Position numbers and translations under genes: made by a program. 41,228 bases of DNA. Origin: Myxococcales bacterium (lineage in GTDB: Bacteria; Myxococcota_A; Polyangia; Fen-1088). The stretch lies in the NCBI GenBank assembly GCA_025350815.1, contig JANXXE010000101.1:1-41228 (forward strand), written 5' to 3'. Positions within the stretch are counted from its first letter, which is position 1, and every line of letters starts with the position of its first letter. Positions 9,485 through 17,793 of the stretch are shown here, piece by piece. The notes beneath the pieces were generated by a model. The model ran no database searches, was not told the origin of the DNA, and saw only the letters and a program-made list of their open reading frames with translations.

Positions 9485-11056
9485 TCAAGCGGAGTCCGTG
9501 CGCCCGAAGGCCGACCGGCCGCTCGCTTCCCACCACGCCCACCAGCGCTGCAGGGCTTCATCGCGATCCCGCCTCGATAGGTCGAAATGGTAGCCCATGT
9601 ATTCGCCCGTCAAATCGCGCAACTCGACGCTGGCGGCCAAACGCAACTCGGGGCTCTTGTGCCCCAGGGCCTCCAGCAGCCATTCGACGCGGCTTCTGTC
9701 CCGGGACTGTCGCTCCCAGTTGTTCCAGCGCCAACGCGCGCTGCCAAAGTCCTGCTTCGTGATATCCACCAGCGCCGCGTGCGCCGCCGTGGCGATGCGC
9801 GCTTCCGGGTTCTGCAACGCCTCGATCAGCAAGGGCACCGCCGACGGCGCGCGCAATTCGCCGAGGGACGCGATGGCCCGCCGGGCGCGCGGGATGTCAT
9901 CCGCGCTGGCCTCGCTCAACAGACTGGCCGTCAGCGCACGAACCTTGTCGTGCTCCAGGCGCCGCCGCAACGCCCGCAGCGCGGAACGTCGAATGGCTTC
10001 GTCGTCGTCATCGACCAGCCGGCACAGAATCGGTTCAGGGCCCGTGACATCGGTGAACTCAAGAATGCCGACCGCCCACAACCGCCATTGCACATCCGGA
10101 TGTTCCAGCAAGGGCGAGACCGGCCGCGCCAGCCGGACGCCGTATCCCGCCACCAGCCGTAGCAGCGCGCGTTCCGCCTCGGGGCGGCGTCGGACGCGAT
10201 CCGGCAGTCGAGAAATAAGGCTGTCGGGCCCCACCCACTGCAGAATCTTCGCCGCGGCGGTCCGCCCCGCCGTGCTCTCGGGCTCAAGCTCGTAGATCTC
10301 TAGCAGCACGTCGATGTCGTGCCCAGCACTGACCAGCACGCCCGGATCCACGATGGGCACCAGGTCATCGTTGGCCTCGTCGATCTCCGCCGCTTCGATG
10401 ATCTCGATGCCAACCTCGGGCTCGCGGATTCGCTGCCCTGGCCGCGGCCCGGTGTCGGCCGCTGGCGCCACCGCCAAACGTGGCGGCGTGTGCAGGCGGG
10501 CCCACTGCCGGGCGCCCGACGGCCCGATGAGCTTCAACAAAAGCGATAAAAACCGCGCCGGCACAGCTTCCCGGTAGGCGGCACCAAATGCGGCCCAGAA
10601 GCGCACTTCTGGGGCGACGAAGATCTCGACCTCAAGGCCGCGCGCCGTGCCCCAGTCCATCAGGGCATCCACGTCCACCGACGGGCGACCCAACATCTGG
10701 ATGGTGTCGTCCCGTTGTCGCACCGGCACCGCTCCAAAGCGTCGGGCCAGTTCGGGGTCGAGCAAGAACGACGCCTCCTTGTCGGGGGGCTCAAGGTGGG
10801 CGTCGGTGATCGACGACAGGCCGGTCGCCTGCGCCAGGTGCGCCCACAAGTCCCGCTCGGGCACGAGGCCCATTTCGAGCAAGACCGTGTCAAGCCCGCC
10901 GCCATAAAGCCGCTCGCGCCGCGCAGCCTGTCGAGCGACGTCGGCGCCCAGGATCCCCCGCAGCACCAGAAGCGAGGACAACGGCGACAGCGGCGGTGAA
11001 GCCGGCGCCCCGCCCCTAGCGATCGACGATGACGTGGGTGCCACAGAGATGGTCAT
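9485..11056 (-). CDS. MshEN-domain and HEAT-repeat protein
   Basis: About 523 residues. The first ~150 residues match the N-terminal domain of type II/IV secretion ATPases (MshEN/GspE_N): DTVLLEMGLVPERDLWAHLAQATGL, then LLDPELARRFGAVPV and VDALMDWGTARGLEVEIFVAPE. MshEN domains of this type can bind cyclic-di-GMP. The C-terminal ~230 residues are HEAT/PBS-lyase-like helical repeats (DDDDEAIRRSALRALRRRLE, AVPLLIEALQNPEARIATAA, SPELRLAASVELRDLTG). There is no ATPase domain, so this is not GspE itself. The start is uncertain: GTG 11074, ATG 11056 and GTG 11044 overlap the RDD gene, and TTG 10981 does not; none has a Shine-Dalgarno. It is the last gene of the rpsU-prmA-rsmE cluster. Confidence 0.8.
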   Translation of the reverse strand: MTISVAPTSSSIARGGAPASPPLSPLSSLLVLRGILGADVARQAARRERLYGGGLDTVLLEMGLVPERDLWAHLAQATGLSSITDAHLEPPDKEASFLLDPELARRFGAVPVRQRDDTIQMLGRPSVDVDALMDWGTARGLEVEIFVAPEVRFWAAFGAAYREAVPARFLSLLLKLIGPSGARQWARLHTPPRLAVAPAADTGPRPGQRIREPEVGIEIIEAAEIDEANDDLVPIVDPGVLVSAGHDIDVLLEIYELEPESTAGRTAAAKILQWVGPDSLISRLPDRVRRRPEAERALLRLVAGYGVRLARPVSPLLEHPDVQWRLWAVGILEFTDVTGPEPILCRLVDDDDEAIRRSALRALRRRLEHDKVRALTASLLSEASADDIPRARRAIASLGELRAPSAVPLLIEALQNPEARIATAAHAALVDITKQDFGSARWRWNNWERQSRDRSRVEWLLEALGHKSPELRLAASVELRDLTGEYMGYHFDLSRRDRDEALQRWWAWWEASGRSAFGRTDSA

Positions 11057-11555
11057 GCAGGGCCCGATGCTCACGATCGAACAGGCACCACAGCCAGCCG
11101 AGGCCAGCCGGCATCACACTGAGAGCCAACAACACAAAGCGCAGAATGCCACGCGCCGGCCCGGGTGATCCCCCGCGAATCGAGATGACCCGAAGACCGA
11201 GCAACCTTTTTCCAACCGTCTGTCCCACAATCCCGCCCAGATAGATCTGGTAAAGGGCGCCAATGCCAACGAACAGTCCGGCTGCGCCGAGGGCCAGCGG
11301 GTTGCGATCAAGAACGCCGGCGAGGACAAAATCGGGACCGAGTTCCCGGGCACCCGGCAAGGGAATGTTCAGGATCAATGCCGCACCGACGGTCACGCCG
11401 GTGGCGACGCCCGCCACCAGGACCGTGTCGACAAGCGCGGCCAGCATCCGGCGCGGAAACCCAGCCGCCCGCACGTACATGACGGTTTCCTCGCGCCCGC
11501 GTACGCGCCCGGACGAGGTGCCCGTGGCAAAGGCTGCCGGCGCGTACGAACTCAT
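11016..11555 (-). CDS. RDD family membrane protein
   Basis: A 179-residue inner-membrane protein. The RDD signature is visible near residues 30-45 (GFPRRMLAALVDTVLVAG: the Arg pair followed by the Asp inside the first helix). Two further helical stretches and the C-terminal LFDREHRALHDHLCGTHVIVD complete the fold. The family is of unclear function; some members are linked to ion or small-solute transport. I chose ATG 11555 because the longer open frame upstream overlaps rsmE and its translation is not membrane-like. It follows rsmE by 52 bases and slightly overlaps the start of the HEAT protein. Confidence 0.85.
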   Translation of the reverse strand: MSSYAPAAFATGTSSGRVRGREETVMYVRAAGFPRRMLAALVDTVLVAGVATGVTVGAALILNIPLPGARELGPDFVLAGVLDRNPLALGAAGLFVGIGALYQIYLGGIVGQTVGKRLLGLRVISIRGGSPGPARGILRFVLLALSVMPAGLGWLWCLFDREHRALHDHLCGTHVIVDR

Positions 11556-11607
11556 GAAGCCATTGTGGGCAGGTGTCCCCCCGGTGGCAAGTTTCAATCG
11601 AGGTGTT

Positions 11608-12333
11608 TCAATCGAGCGCCCCGACGGCCGCCTGCACGAGTGTAAGCGCGACCAGTGCCGCCGTCTCGACGCGCAGGATTCGGGCTCCCAGACCCACCGG
11701 GCCAAAGCCGGCGACGCGCGCCGCAGTGACCTCATCCGGGGCGAATCCCCCCTCCGGCCCGACCAGCAGCAACACGTCCCGTTCATGTCCGGTGAGGGCG
11801 CCACGTAACGGACAGTCGCGTACCCCCTCGAACAGCATCAGGCGACGCGCGTCGGGCGCCACCGGAAGAACCAGCGCCTCGGCCAGCGGCAACGGCGCAT
11901 CAATGACGGGCACGTCTGCACGCCCCGATTGGCGCGCGGCTTCCTCGGCAATCGTGCGCCAGCGCGTGGGACGCCCCGCTGCCGCTGGCCGCGCAACGGA
12001 ACGCGACGTCAGGGCGGGCACGATGCGACCGACCCCAAGTTCGGTGGCCTTCTGTACGATCCAATCCATCCGGTCGCCGCGCGGCACCGCCTGCAACAAC
12101 GTGATGAACACGCGGGGCAGTGGCACTTGCCGCCGTTGCCCCAGTGCAACCTCAGTCGCACGGGCACCCACCGCTGCGATCCGCCCGTCAATCTGGATGC
12201 CGCCCCCGTCGAAGATTTCCACCTCATGCCCGACCGCCAGACGCAGCACCCGCGTCAGGTAACGGTGGTCTTCGCCATCCAGTGTGACCGTCTGGCCCGT
12301 CAGTCGCTCGGGCGCCACGAACAGCCGCGCCAT
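11608..12333 (-). CDS. rsmE: 16S rRNA (uracil1498-N3)-methyltransferase
   Basis: A 241-residue SAM-dependent SPOUT-fold methyltransferase that makes m3U1498 in 16S rRNA. Family features in order are an N-terminal PUA-like domain (HRYLTRVLRLAVGHEVEIFDG), ATELGVGRIVPALTSRS, RWRTIAEEAARQSGRADVP, and the knot region LLLVGPEGGFAPDEV followed by LGARILRVETAALVAL. Start ATG 12333 is three bases after the prmA stop, so the two are co-transcribed. prmA-rsmE adjacency is a common bacterial gene order. Confidence 0.95.
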   Translation of the reverse strand: MARLFVAPERLTGQTVTLDGEDHRYLTRVLRLAVGHEVEIFDGGGIQIDGRIAAVGARATEVALGQRRQVPLPRVFITLLQAVPRGDRMDWIVQKATELGVGRIVPALTSRSVARPAAAGRPTRWRTIAEEAARQSGRADVPVIDAPLPLAEALVLPVAPDARRLMLFEGVRDCPLRGALTGHERDVLLLVGPEGGFAPDEVTAARVAGFGPVGLGARILRVETAALVALTLVQAAVGALD

Positions 12334-12336
12334 GCC

Positions 12337-13221
12337 TTATCCCGCCGACAGCAGCAACCCCGCCCACTCGTCGTCGTCCTGGCGGGTGACAAGGCGCAGG
12401 CCGACATCCCGGTATCGCACCAACAGCGCGTCAACATCCGTCTGTAACAAACCCGACAGCACCAACCGGGCCCCGGGACGCAGACGCGCGGGAAAATCGG
12501 GCGCCAACAACGTCAGCACATCCGCCTGGATGTTGGCCATGATCAAGTCGAACGGACCCGGCGCCTCCACCAGCGTTCCGGTGACGACCTTGACCGTGCC
12601 GACCTTGTTGCGGGCCAGATTCTCGTCGGTGCAGCCGGTGGCTTCGGGATCGTTGTCCACGGCCTGGCCTTCGGCCTGCGGCCACAAGCGGGCCGCCGCA
12701 ATCGCCAAAATGCCCGAGCCACACCCAAGGTCGAGAAAACGCGACACCGGCAGGCCTTCGTCGCGCAGGCGTTCGGCCAGCGCAATTACCAGTCGCGTCG
12801 TCGGATGCGCCCCGGTGCCAAAGGCCCGTCCGGGGTCCAGATCGATGATGTGCTCGCCGTCCTGAACCTGGCCTGGATCCCAACTGGGGCGCACGATGAA
12901 CCGGCGCCCGATGCGCGTCGCCCGGAAGAACTGCTTCCAGACATCGCGCCATTCGTCCTCGTGGGCCGCGCGCTGGCGGATGACGACGGGGTCGACCGAC
13001 ATCCCCGATGCGCGCGCGACAGACAGGCAGGATTCGGCCTCGGATAGCACACCTTCGACTTCGGCCGGCGGACACAGCGCCACCACCACGCTGCGGTCGG
13101 CGGCCGTCGACAGCAACGTCCCTCGGTCGCGAATCTCGACCCCTCCGGTCAGCGGGGACACCGCCGCCGCCAGCAATTCAGCCGCGTCGGCCGACGCCTC
13201 GATCTGAAGCTCGACCCACAT
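12337..13221 (-). CDS. prmA: Ribosomal protein L11 methyltransferase
   Basis: A 294-residue SAM-dependent enzyme that trimethylates ribosomal protein L11. It has the N-terminal substrate-recognition domain (residues ~1-100), the linker DEWRDVWKQFFRATRIGRRFIVRPSW, the family signature LDPGRAFGTGAHPTTRL, and the Rossmann SAM-binding motif I FLDLGCGSGILAIAA. A typical motif IV (LIMANIQADVL) follows. Its ATG overlaps the stop of the upstream PLP-enzyme gene by one base (TGATG), implying translational coupling. Confidence 0.95.
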   Translation of the reverse strand: MWVELQIEASADAAELLAAAVSPLTGGVEIRDRGTLLSTAADRSVVVALCPPAEVEGVLSEAESCLSVARASGMSVDPVVIRQRAAHEDEWRDVWKQFFRATRIGRRFIVRPSWDPGQVQDGEHIIDLDPGRAFGTGAHPTTRLVIALAERLRDEGLPVSRFLDLGCGSGILAIAAARLWPQAEGQAVDNDPEATGCTDENLARNKVGTVKVVTGTLVEAPGPFDLIMANIQADVLTLLAPDFPARLRPGARLVLSGLLQTDVDALLVRYRDVGLRLVTRQDDDEWAGLLLSAG

Positions 13222-14465
13222 CAGTGCGCCAGCGCCTGGCGGATGTCGTCCTCGAGATCTTCGGGCGCCTCGATGCCCACCGACAGACGCAACAACCCGT
13301 CGGAGATCCCGTGTCGCGCGCGCTCGTCTGGCGACAGTCCCTTGTGAGAAAACGACGCCGGATGGGTCAGCAGGGACGTCACCTCGCCCAGGCTGGCCGC
13401 GCGGACGATCAGCCGGACGCGATCATAAAAACGCCGGGCCGCCGCGCCACCGCCCAGGTCAAACGACACGATGGCGCCACCGGCCCCTGCGGCCAGCAAG
13501 GCGCGCGCCCGCATTTGGTCAGGATGATCCGCCCGCGTCGGATAGTGGACGCGCTGCACGCCCGGCAAGGTCGCCATCACGTCAGCCAATCGTGCCGCCG
13601 TCGCGCATTGCCGCTCGACCCGCAGGGCCAGGGTCCGCGTCCCACGCGCAGCAAGCCACGCGCAAAAAGGATCCATGATCCCGCCAAACAGCGTCCGGTA
13701 CCGCCGCACCCGCGCGATGGTCGCTGCCGACCCGACGACGATTCCACCCAGCAAGTCGCCGTGGCCGCCGATGTACTTGGACACGCTGTGCACCACCGCG
13801 GTTGCGCCATGTTCCAGCGGCCGACACAGGCACGGCGTCGCGAAGGTGGAATCGACAATCAACGCAAATCCCCGGTTGCGCGCCATCGCACCCAGCGCCG
13901 GAAGATCCGCAAGGCGCAACAGCGGATTCGAAATCGTCTCGACCAGCAGGGCGCGCGTGGCCGACCCCACGGCCGCCGCCACCGCATCGGTGTCCCAGCC
14001 TGCCACAAAACGCGCGGCCGACCCGTGCGCGGGCAACAGATCACGCACCAGTTCCGTCGAACCGCCGTAGATCCCGTCGGACGCCAGTACCTCGCCGATG
14101 GCAGCGCCCCCGCCAGGACCGTCGCTGTCAGCCCGGGCCAGGGCAAAAATCGCCGTCGCAACGGCCGCCTGGCCGGATGCGAAGCTCAGGCCCGCTTCGG
14201 CACCCTCAAGATTCGCGATGGCCTGCTCGAAGGCCTCGTTGGTCGGGTTACCGTGGCGGCTGTACAGGTACGCGCCACCGGAAGCCGCGCTGTCCGCGGC
14301 CGCGGCGTCGGGGTACGAAAAATTGGACGTCTGAAAAATCGGCAGCGCGTGCGACACCTCGCCCGCTGGCCCCAGCGCGGGTGAGCCCAAACGCGAGCCG
14401 CCGTCGGAACCTCGGGACGCCCCCAGATGGGCCGCCCGGGTCGATAATTGCGCTTCGCGCTTCAG
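13221..14465 (-). CDS. Trans-sulfuration PLP enzyme (cystathionine gamma-synthase/lyase family), probable CTG start
   Basis: A Cys/Met-metabolism PLP-dependent enzyme. Landmarks are LPIFQTSNF, YSRHGNPTNEAFE, the cofactor-stacking SDGIYGGS, ETISNPLLR, VDSTFATPCL and the Schiff-base lysine in SVSKYIGGHGDLLGG (K230 counted from 14465). The substrate could be O-acylhomoserine, cystathionine or methionine, and the sequence alone does not decide. The first ATG/GTG/TTG-type start is TTG 14390 (389 residues), but the 25 codons before it are in frame and encode the conserved family N-terminus (LSTRAAHLGASRGSDGG, like the TRAVHAG-x-D motif). The only start that includes it is CTG 14465, whose last two bases lie in the rpsU stop (CTGA overlap). 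An in-frame stop lies further upstream, within rpsU. Confidence 0.85.
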   Translation of the reverse strand: MKREAQLSTRAAHLGASRGSDGGSRLGSPALGPAGEVSHALPIFQTSNFSYPDAAAADSAASGGAYLYSRHGNPTNEAFEQAIANLEGAEAGLSFASGQAAVATAIFALARADSDGPGGGAAIGEVLASDGIYGGSTELVRDLLPAHGSAARFVAGWDTDAVAAAVGSATRALLVETISNPLLRLADLPALGAMARNRGFALIVDSTFATPCLCRPLEHGATAVVHSVSKYIGGHGDLLGGIVVGSAATIARVRRYRTLFGGIMDPFCAWLAARGTRTLALRVERQCATAARLADVMATLPGVQRVHYPTRADHPDQMRARALLAAGAGGAIVSFDLGGGAAARRFYDRVRLIVRAASLGEVTSLLTHPASFSHKGLSPDERARHGISDGLLRLSVGIEAPEDLEDDIRQALAH

Positions 14466-14677
14466 CGAATCACGCGCCGCTTCGCCTCACGACGACGCCG
14501 CTTGCGTGCCTCACGCATCTTGCGCTTGCGCTTGACCGAGGGTTTCTCGTGATAGCGGCGGCGCTTGATCTCCTGGAGGATCCCCTCCTTCGACATCTTC
14601 TGCTTCAGGATCTTCATCGCCTTTTCGATAGAGTCCCGAACTTCAACTTCGAGGGGTCGGCCTAGCAGTGTCTCCAA
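14462..14677 (-). CDS. rpsU: Ribosomal protein bS21
   Basis: A small basic 30S subunit protein involved in translation initiation. The core VRDSIEKAMKILKQKM, then GILQEIKRRRYHEKPSVKRK, and the Arg/Lys-rich tail are diagnostic. I chose TTG 14677 (71 residues) because a strong GGAGG sits five bases upstream and a sigma-70-type promoter lies at 14729-14757. The longer frame from GTG 14779 would run through that promoter and gives a 34-residue extension unlike S21. The final CGC-TGA supplies the CTGA overlap with the next gene. Confidence 0.92.
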   Translation of the reverse strand: METLLGRPLEVEVRDSIEKAMKILKQKMSKEGILQEIKRRRYHEKPSVKRKRKMREARKRRRREAKRRVIR

Positions 14678-14728
14678 GAATTCCTCCAGATCGGTCAGAT
14701 GGCGGTCGCCGTACGAGCGGGGCCAGAG

Positions 14729-14757
14729 ATAAAACACCCACCCGTGGTCAGGGTCAA
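14729..14757 (-). promoter_or_regulatory. Sigma-70-type promoter of rpsU operon
   Basis: On the minus strand: TTGACC (-35, 5 of 6), a 17-base spacer, and TTTTAT (-10, 4 of 6). The predicted transcript start is near 14722, giving a ~45-base leader that contains the GGAGG at 14683-14687 before TTG 14677. This placement is the main reason for rejecting the longer rpsU start. Confidence 0.55.
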
Positions 14758-14853
14758 GGGTCGTTGTTGCAAGACTCACCGAGAGATCCGTCGACCCTGT
14801 GCATTATTCTTGCGCTCGGTCGGATATTCGTACGCCTCATGACGAAATTTTCT

Positions 14854-14882
14854 TTGCCTTATTCGCGCGCCCGAAGTATTAA
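14854..14882 (+). promoter_or_regulatory. Candidate promoter of small protein 14952
   Basis: TTGCCT, 17 bases, TATTAA (4 of 6 matches for each hexamer) in the 274-base divergent region between rpsU and 14952. The start would be near 14889, leaving a ~60-base leader with an AGGAGAG ribosome binding site. The rest of the region shows no other convincing element. Confidence 0.35.
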
Positions 14883-14951
14883 CCGAGAACAGTGTGACGG
14901 GGGGCCTGCAGCCATAATCACGGCAAGCAGGGGCCAACAAAGGAGAGAGTC

Positions 14952-15137
14952 ATGTTGGGCGCAAAGGTATTCACAGCGACGAAGGCGAGAGATCGGGACG
15001 AGCTGGGCGAGGTGCTGACCCGCTGGCTTCACGACAACCCGCGAGCGCGTGTCACTGACAAGGTGGTCACGCAAAGCTCCGACCGCGAATTCCACTGTCT
15101 GAGCATCACGATCTTCTACGAGCTGCAGCCGGCCTGA
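14952..15137 (+). CDS. Small Cse60-like conserved protein
   Basis: A 61-residue soluble protein with a clear ribosome binding site (AGGAGAG, 5 bases before ATG). The layout is an N-terminal strand (GAKVFTATK), a helix (RDRDELGEVLTRWLHDNP), then two strands (RVTDKVVTQSSDREFHCLSITIFYEL). This resembles the small Cse60-type family known from Bacillus sporulation, whose members share the helix followed by a final ITIFYE strand. Function is unknown. The gene has its own 5' region and a good Shine-Dalgarno, so I regard it as real despite its size. Confidence 0.75.
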   Translation: MLGAKVFTATKARDRDELGEVLTRWLHDNPRARVTDKVVTQSSDREFHCLSITIFYELQPA

Positions 15138-15196
15138 GGCCGGACCTGCGACGCCGTCGTTAGCAGCGCTTGGTCGGGCGCCCGCCCCGGTGGCTG

Positions 15197-15205
15197 TGCC
15201 ATACT
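15197..15205 (+). promoter_or_regulatory. Extended -10 of nadK, possible leaderless start
   Basis: TGCCATACT (TGN + CATACT) ends exactly 8 bases before ATG 15214. A transcript starting 6-9 bases after the -10 would begin at or next to the start codon, and there is no Shine-Dalgarno. The spacing is the same as at the MoxR gene (18745-18753). Confidence 0.4.
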
Positions 15206-15213
15206 CGGCGGCC

Positions 15214-16065
15214 ATGCGGTTCGGGTTCCTGCTGACCAAGGGCAAGGCGGAGGCGCCGCAAATCGCGTCGACGCTGGCGCAAGGTCTGATTGCGCGCGGC
15301 CACGGCGTTGTCGTCATCGAAGAAGATGCGCGGGCGCTGCCCGGAGCCACCGTCGTTCCCGCGGCGGCTCTCGGCTCGTCGGTCGACGTTCTTGTTGTAT
15401 TGGGCGGCGACGGAACATTCTTGCGCGGGGCCAGCCTGGTGTCGGACCATGGCGTGCCGCTGCTGGGAATCAATCTGGGCAGCCTGGGCTTCATGACCCA
15501 TTACAGCCTTGGCGAGGCCGCCGAAGCCATCGCCCAGGCCTCCTGTGGCAAGTTGCCCATCGACGACAGGATGCGCCTGCGCGTCACCGTTTGTGTGAAC
15601 GGCCAGGACGTCGAGACCCGCAGCGCCCTGAACGAGGCCGCCATCACCGCGCACACGATCGCCCGCCTGCTGGATCTGACGGCCGAACTGGACGGCGGCG
15701 TCATCACGACCTACAAAGCCGACGGCCTGATCCTGGCCACGCCCACGGGTTCAACAGCGTACAGCCTGGCCGCCGGTGGCCCCATCTTGACGCCCGATCT
15801 GGAGGCCATCGTCCTGACCCCTATCTGTCCGCACACGCTGACCAACCGCCCGGTGGTCCTGCGCGCCGACGCGCGCATTGCGGTGACCAACGTATCGCCC
15901 GGCCCCGTAATCTTGACCCTGGATGGCCAGTGGAGCCGGGAGCTGGGCCGGGGCGATTCCATCCACGTGCGCAAGGCCGACCGCCCCTTGCGAACCTTCC
16001 GCCCCCCAAGCCGGTTCTTTGCGATCCTGCGACAGAAACTGTCGTGGGGCGAGCGCCAAGGTTAG
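15214..16065 (+). CDS. nadK: NAD kinase
   Basis: A 283-residue cytosolic enzyme phosphorylating NAD to NADP. The hallmark motifs are present: GGDGT (residues 64-68) within VVLGGDGTFLRGA, the NE motif in ALNEAAI, and TPTGSTAYSLAAGGPI. I prefer ATG 15214 over GTG 15190 because the family starts close to the first strand (MRFGFLLTK) and a -10-like element lies directly before it. recN follows 63 bases later. The nadK-recN order is common in bacteria. Confidence 0.95.
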   Translation: MRFGFLLTKGKAEAPQIASTLAQGLIARGHGVVVIEEDARALPGATVVPAAALGSSVDVLVVLGGDGTFLRGASLVSDHGVPLLGINLGSLGFMTHYSLGEAAEAIAQASCGKLPIDDRMRLRVTVCVNGQDVETRSALNEAAITAHTIARLLDLTAELDGGVITTYKADGLILATPTGSTAYSLAAGGPILTPDLEAIVLTPICPHTLTNRPVVLRADARIAVTNVSPGPVILTLDGQWSRELGRGDSIHVRKADRPLRTFRPPSRFFAILRQKLSWGERQG

Positions 16066-16128
16066 CGGTTGGCGAAACAGCGGGCGAAACGGCGGACGAT
16101 GCCGACCGATAGCGGGTTGAGGTGAATC

Positions 16129-17793
16129 ATGCTGGCACTGTTGCGCGTTTCCGGGTTTGCACTGATCGATGAGGTCGAGCTGTCTTTCGGCCCCGGCCTG
16201 ACCGTAATCACCGGTGAAACCGGCGCCGGGAAAAGCATCCTGGTCGAAGCGCTGAGCTTGCTGCGCGGTGGGCGCGCCAGCGTCGATCTGATCCGCACGG
16301 GCCGCGACGAGGCGCAAGTCGAGGCGATCTTCGAGGTACCCGTGGGCGCGACACTGCGGGAACGCCTGGACGCCGAGGGGCGCACGTCGGACGAGGGCCT
16401 GGTCGTCAGGCGGCAGATCGCGCGGTCGGGACGCGGGCGCATTCACCTTGGCCGGGGCCTCGCCACAGCGGCAGATCTGGCGTCCAGCGTCGGCACGCTG
16501 GTCGACATCACCTCGCAGCACGACCAGCAGTCGCTGATGGACGCCGAAAGTCAGCTTCAGATTTTGGACGCCTTCGCGAGCAACGGCGATCTTGTCCTGC
16601 AGGCGCAGGCGGCGCACGAGGCGCTGACGGCCGCACAGGTGGCACTGGCGGCCTTCGACGCCGACGCACGCACGCGGGCCGAACGCGAAGATCTGCTGCG
16701 CTTTCAGCTGAGCGAGCTGGACGAGGCGGCGCTGCAACCTGGCGAGGACGATGCGTTGCGGGCCGAACGCGAGCGGATCAAGGGCGCGGAAAGATTCCTG
16801 GGCGCCTGCGCGCGCGGCGAGGATGCCCTTTATTCAGGCGAAGGCGCGGCGGCCGGTCAGGTGGCCGGTGTCGCACGCGAGCTGACGCCCCTGGCGGGGC
16901 TGGACCCGGCGCTGGCGCCGCTGGTCGAACGCCTGCGGGACGCCCAGGCGGTCATCGAGGACGTGGCGACGGATCTGGGTCGCTATGCCGGCGGGCTGAA
17001 GTTCGATCCGGGGCGCCTCGAAGAGATCGAGGAGCGCCTGTTCCTGGTCGGACGCCTGTGCCGCAAGCACGGCGGCACCGTGGCATCGGTGACGGCCCGT
17101 CGTGAGCACCTGGCCAGTGAGCTTGCGCAGATGGGATCTTTTGAAGAGGTGCTCGGCGAGCGCCGGCGGGTGGTGGCCGACGCCGGGGCCCGGCTGGCGG
17201 CGATCGCCGCGGATCTGTCCGCGCGCCGACAAAAGGCCGCCCGGGGCCTCGGCAAAACCATCGACGAGACGTTGCACGAGCTGGGCCTCGCGGGCGCGCG
17301 CGTGCCGGTGGCGGTCGAGCCGCGCGGGGAGCTCGGTCCGAATGGCGGCGATCGCGTGCGCTTCCTGTTTGCGCCCAATCCGGGGCAAGAGCCGCGGCCC
17401 CTGGCGAAGATCGCATCCGGCGGCGAGCTGTCGCGGGTCATGCTGGCCGTCAAGCGCGCGCTGGCCAAATCGGATCAGGCGGTGACCTATGTTTTCGACG
17501 AGGTCGACACAGGCGTCGGCGGCGGCACCGCCGAGGTCATCGGACGCAAGCTGAAGGCCATCGCGGCCGACAGACAGGTCCTGGCGGTGACCCACCTGGC
17601 GCAAATCGCGGCCTTCGCAGACCACCATCTGATGGTGACCAAGGAAGTCCGCGACGGGCAGACCAACGTCGTCGTCGACGTGCTGACGGGCAAGGCCCGC
17701 ACGCTGGAAATAGCGCGCATGTTGGCGGGCAAGCCGCCCTCGCGCCAGGCCACGGCCCACGCGGACGAGATGCTGCGCAAGGCGCGCGGCTAG
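16129..17793 (+). CDS. recN: DNA repair protein RecN
   Basis: A 554-residue SMC-like ATPase acting early in double-strand break repair. It shows Walker A GETGAGKS at residues 29-36, a central coiled-coil stretch (roughly 150-370), the ABC signature ASGGELSRVMLAVKRAL, and Walker B with D-loop in VFDEVDTGVGGGTAEVIG, followed by VTHLAQIAAFADHH. GAGGTGA before ATG 16129 acts as ribosome binding site. Its stop overlaps that of the convergent GNAT gene in a shared CTAG at 17790-17793. Confidence 0.96.
   Translation: MLALLRVSGFALIDEVELSFGPGLTVITGETGAGKSILVEALSLLRGGRASVDLIRTGRDEAQVEAIFEVPVGATLRERLDAEGRTSDEGLVVRRQIARSGRGRIHLGRGLATAADLASSVGTLVDITSQHDQQSLMDAESQLQILDAFASNGDLVLQAQAAHEALTAAQVALAAFDADARTRAEREDLLRFQLSELDEAALQPGEDDALRAERERIKGAERFLGACARGEDALYSGEGAAAGQVAGVARELTPLAGLDPALAPLVERLRDAQAVIEDVATDLGRYAGGLKFDPGRLEEIEERLFLVGRLCRKHGGTVASVTARREHLASELAQMGSFEEVLGERRRVVADAGARLAAIAADLSARRQKAARGLGKTIDETLHELGLAGARVPVAVEPRGELGPNGGDRVRFLFAPNPGQEPRPLAKIASGGELSRVMLAVKRALAKSDQAVTYVFDEVDTGVGGGTAEVIGRKLKAIAADRQVLAVTHLAQIAAFADHHLMVTKEVRDGQTNVVVDVLTGKARTLEIARMLAGKPPSRQATAHADEMLRKARG

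Noticed and set aside
13008-14384. 458-codon plus-strand frame opposite the trans-sulfuration gene
   Set aside because: Arg/Gln-rich, no recognisable motif; the opposite strand carries a full PLP enzyme.
14678-14779. 34-residue N-terminal extension of bS21 from GTG 14779
   Set aside because: It would run through the -35/-10 pair at 14729-14757, and TTG 14677 has a GGAGG five bases upstream.
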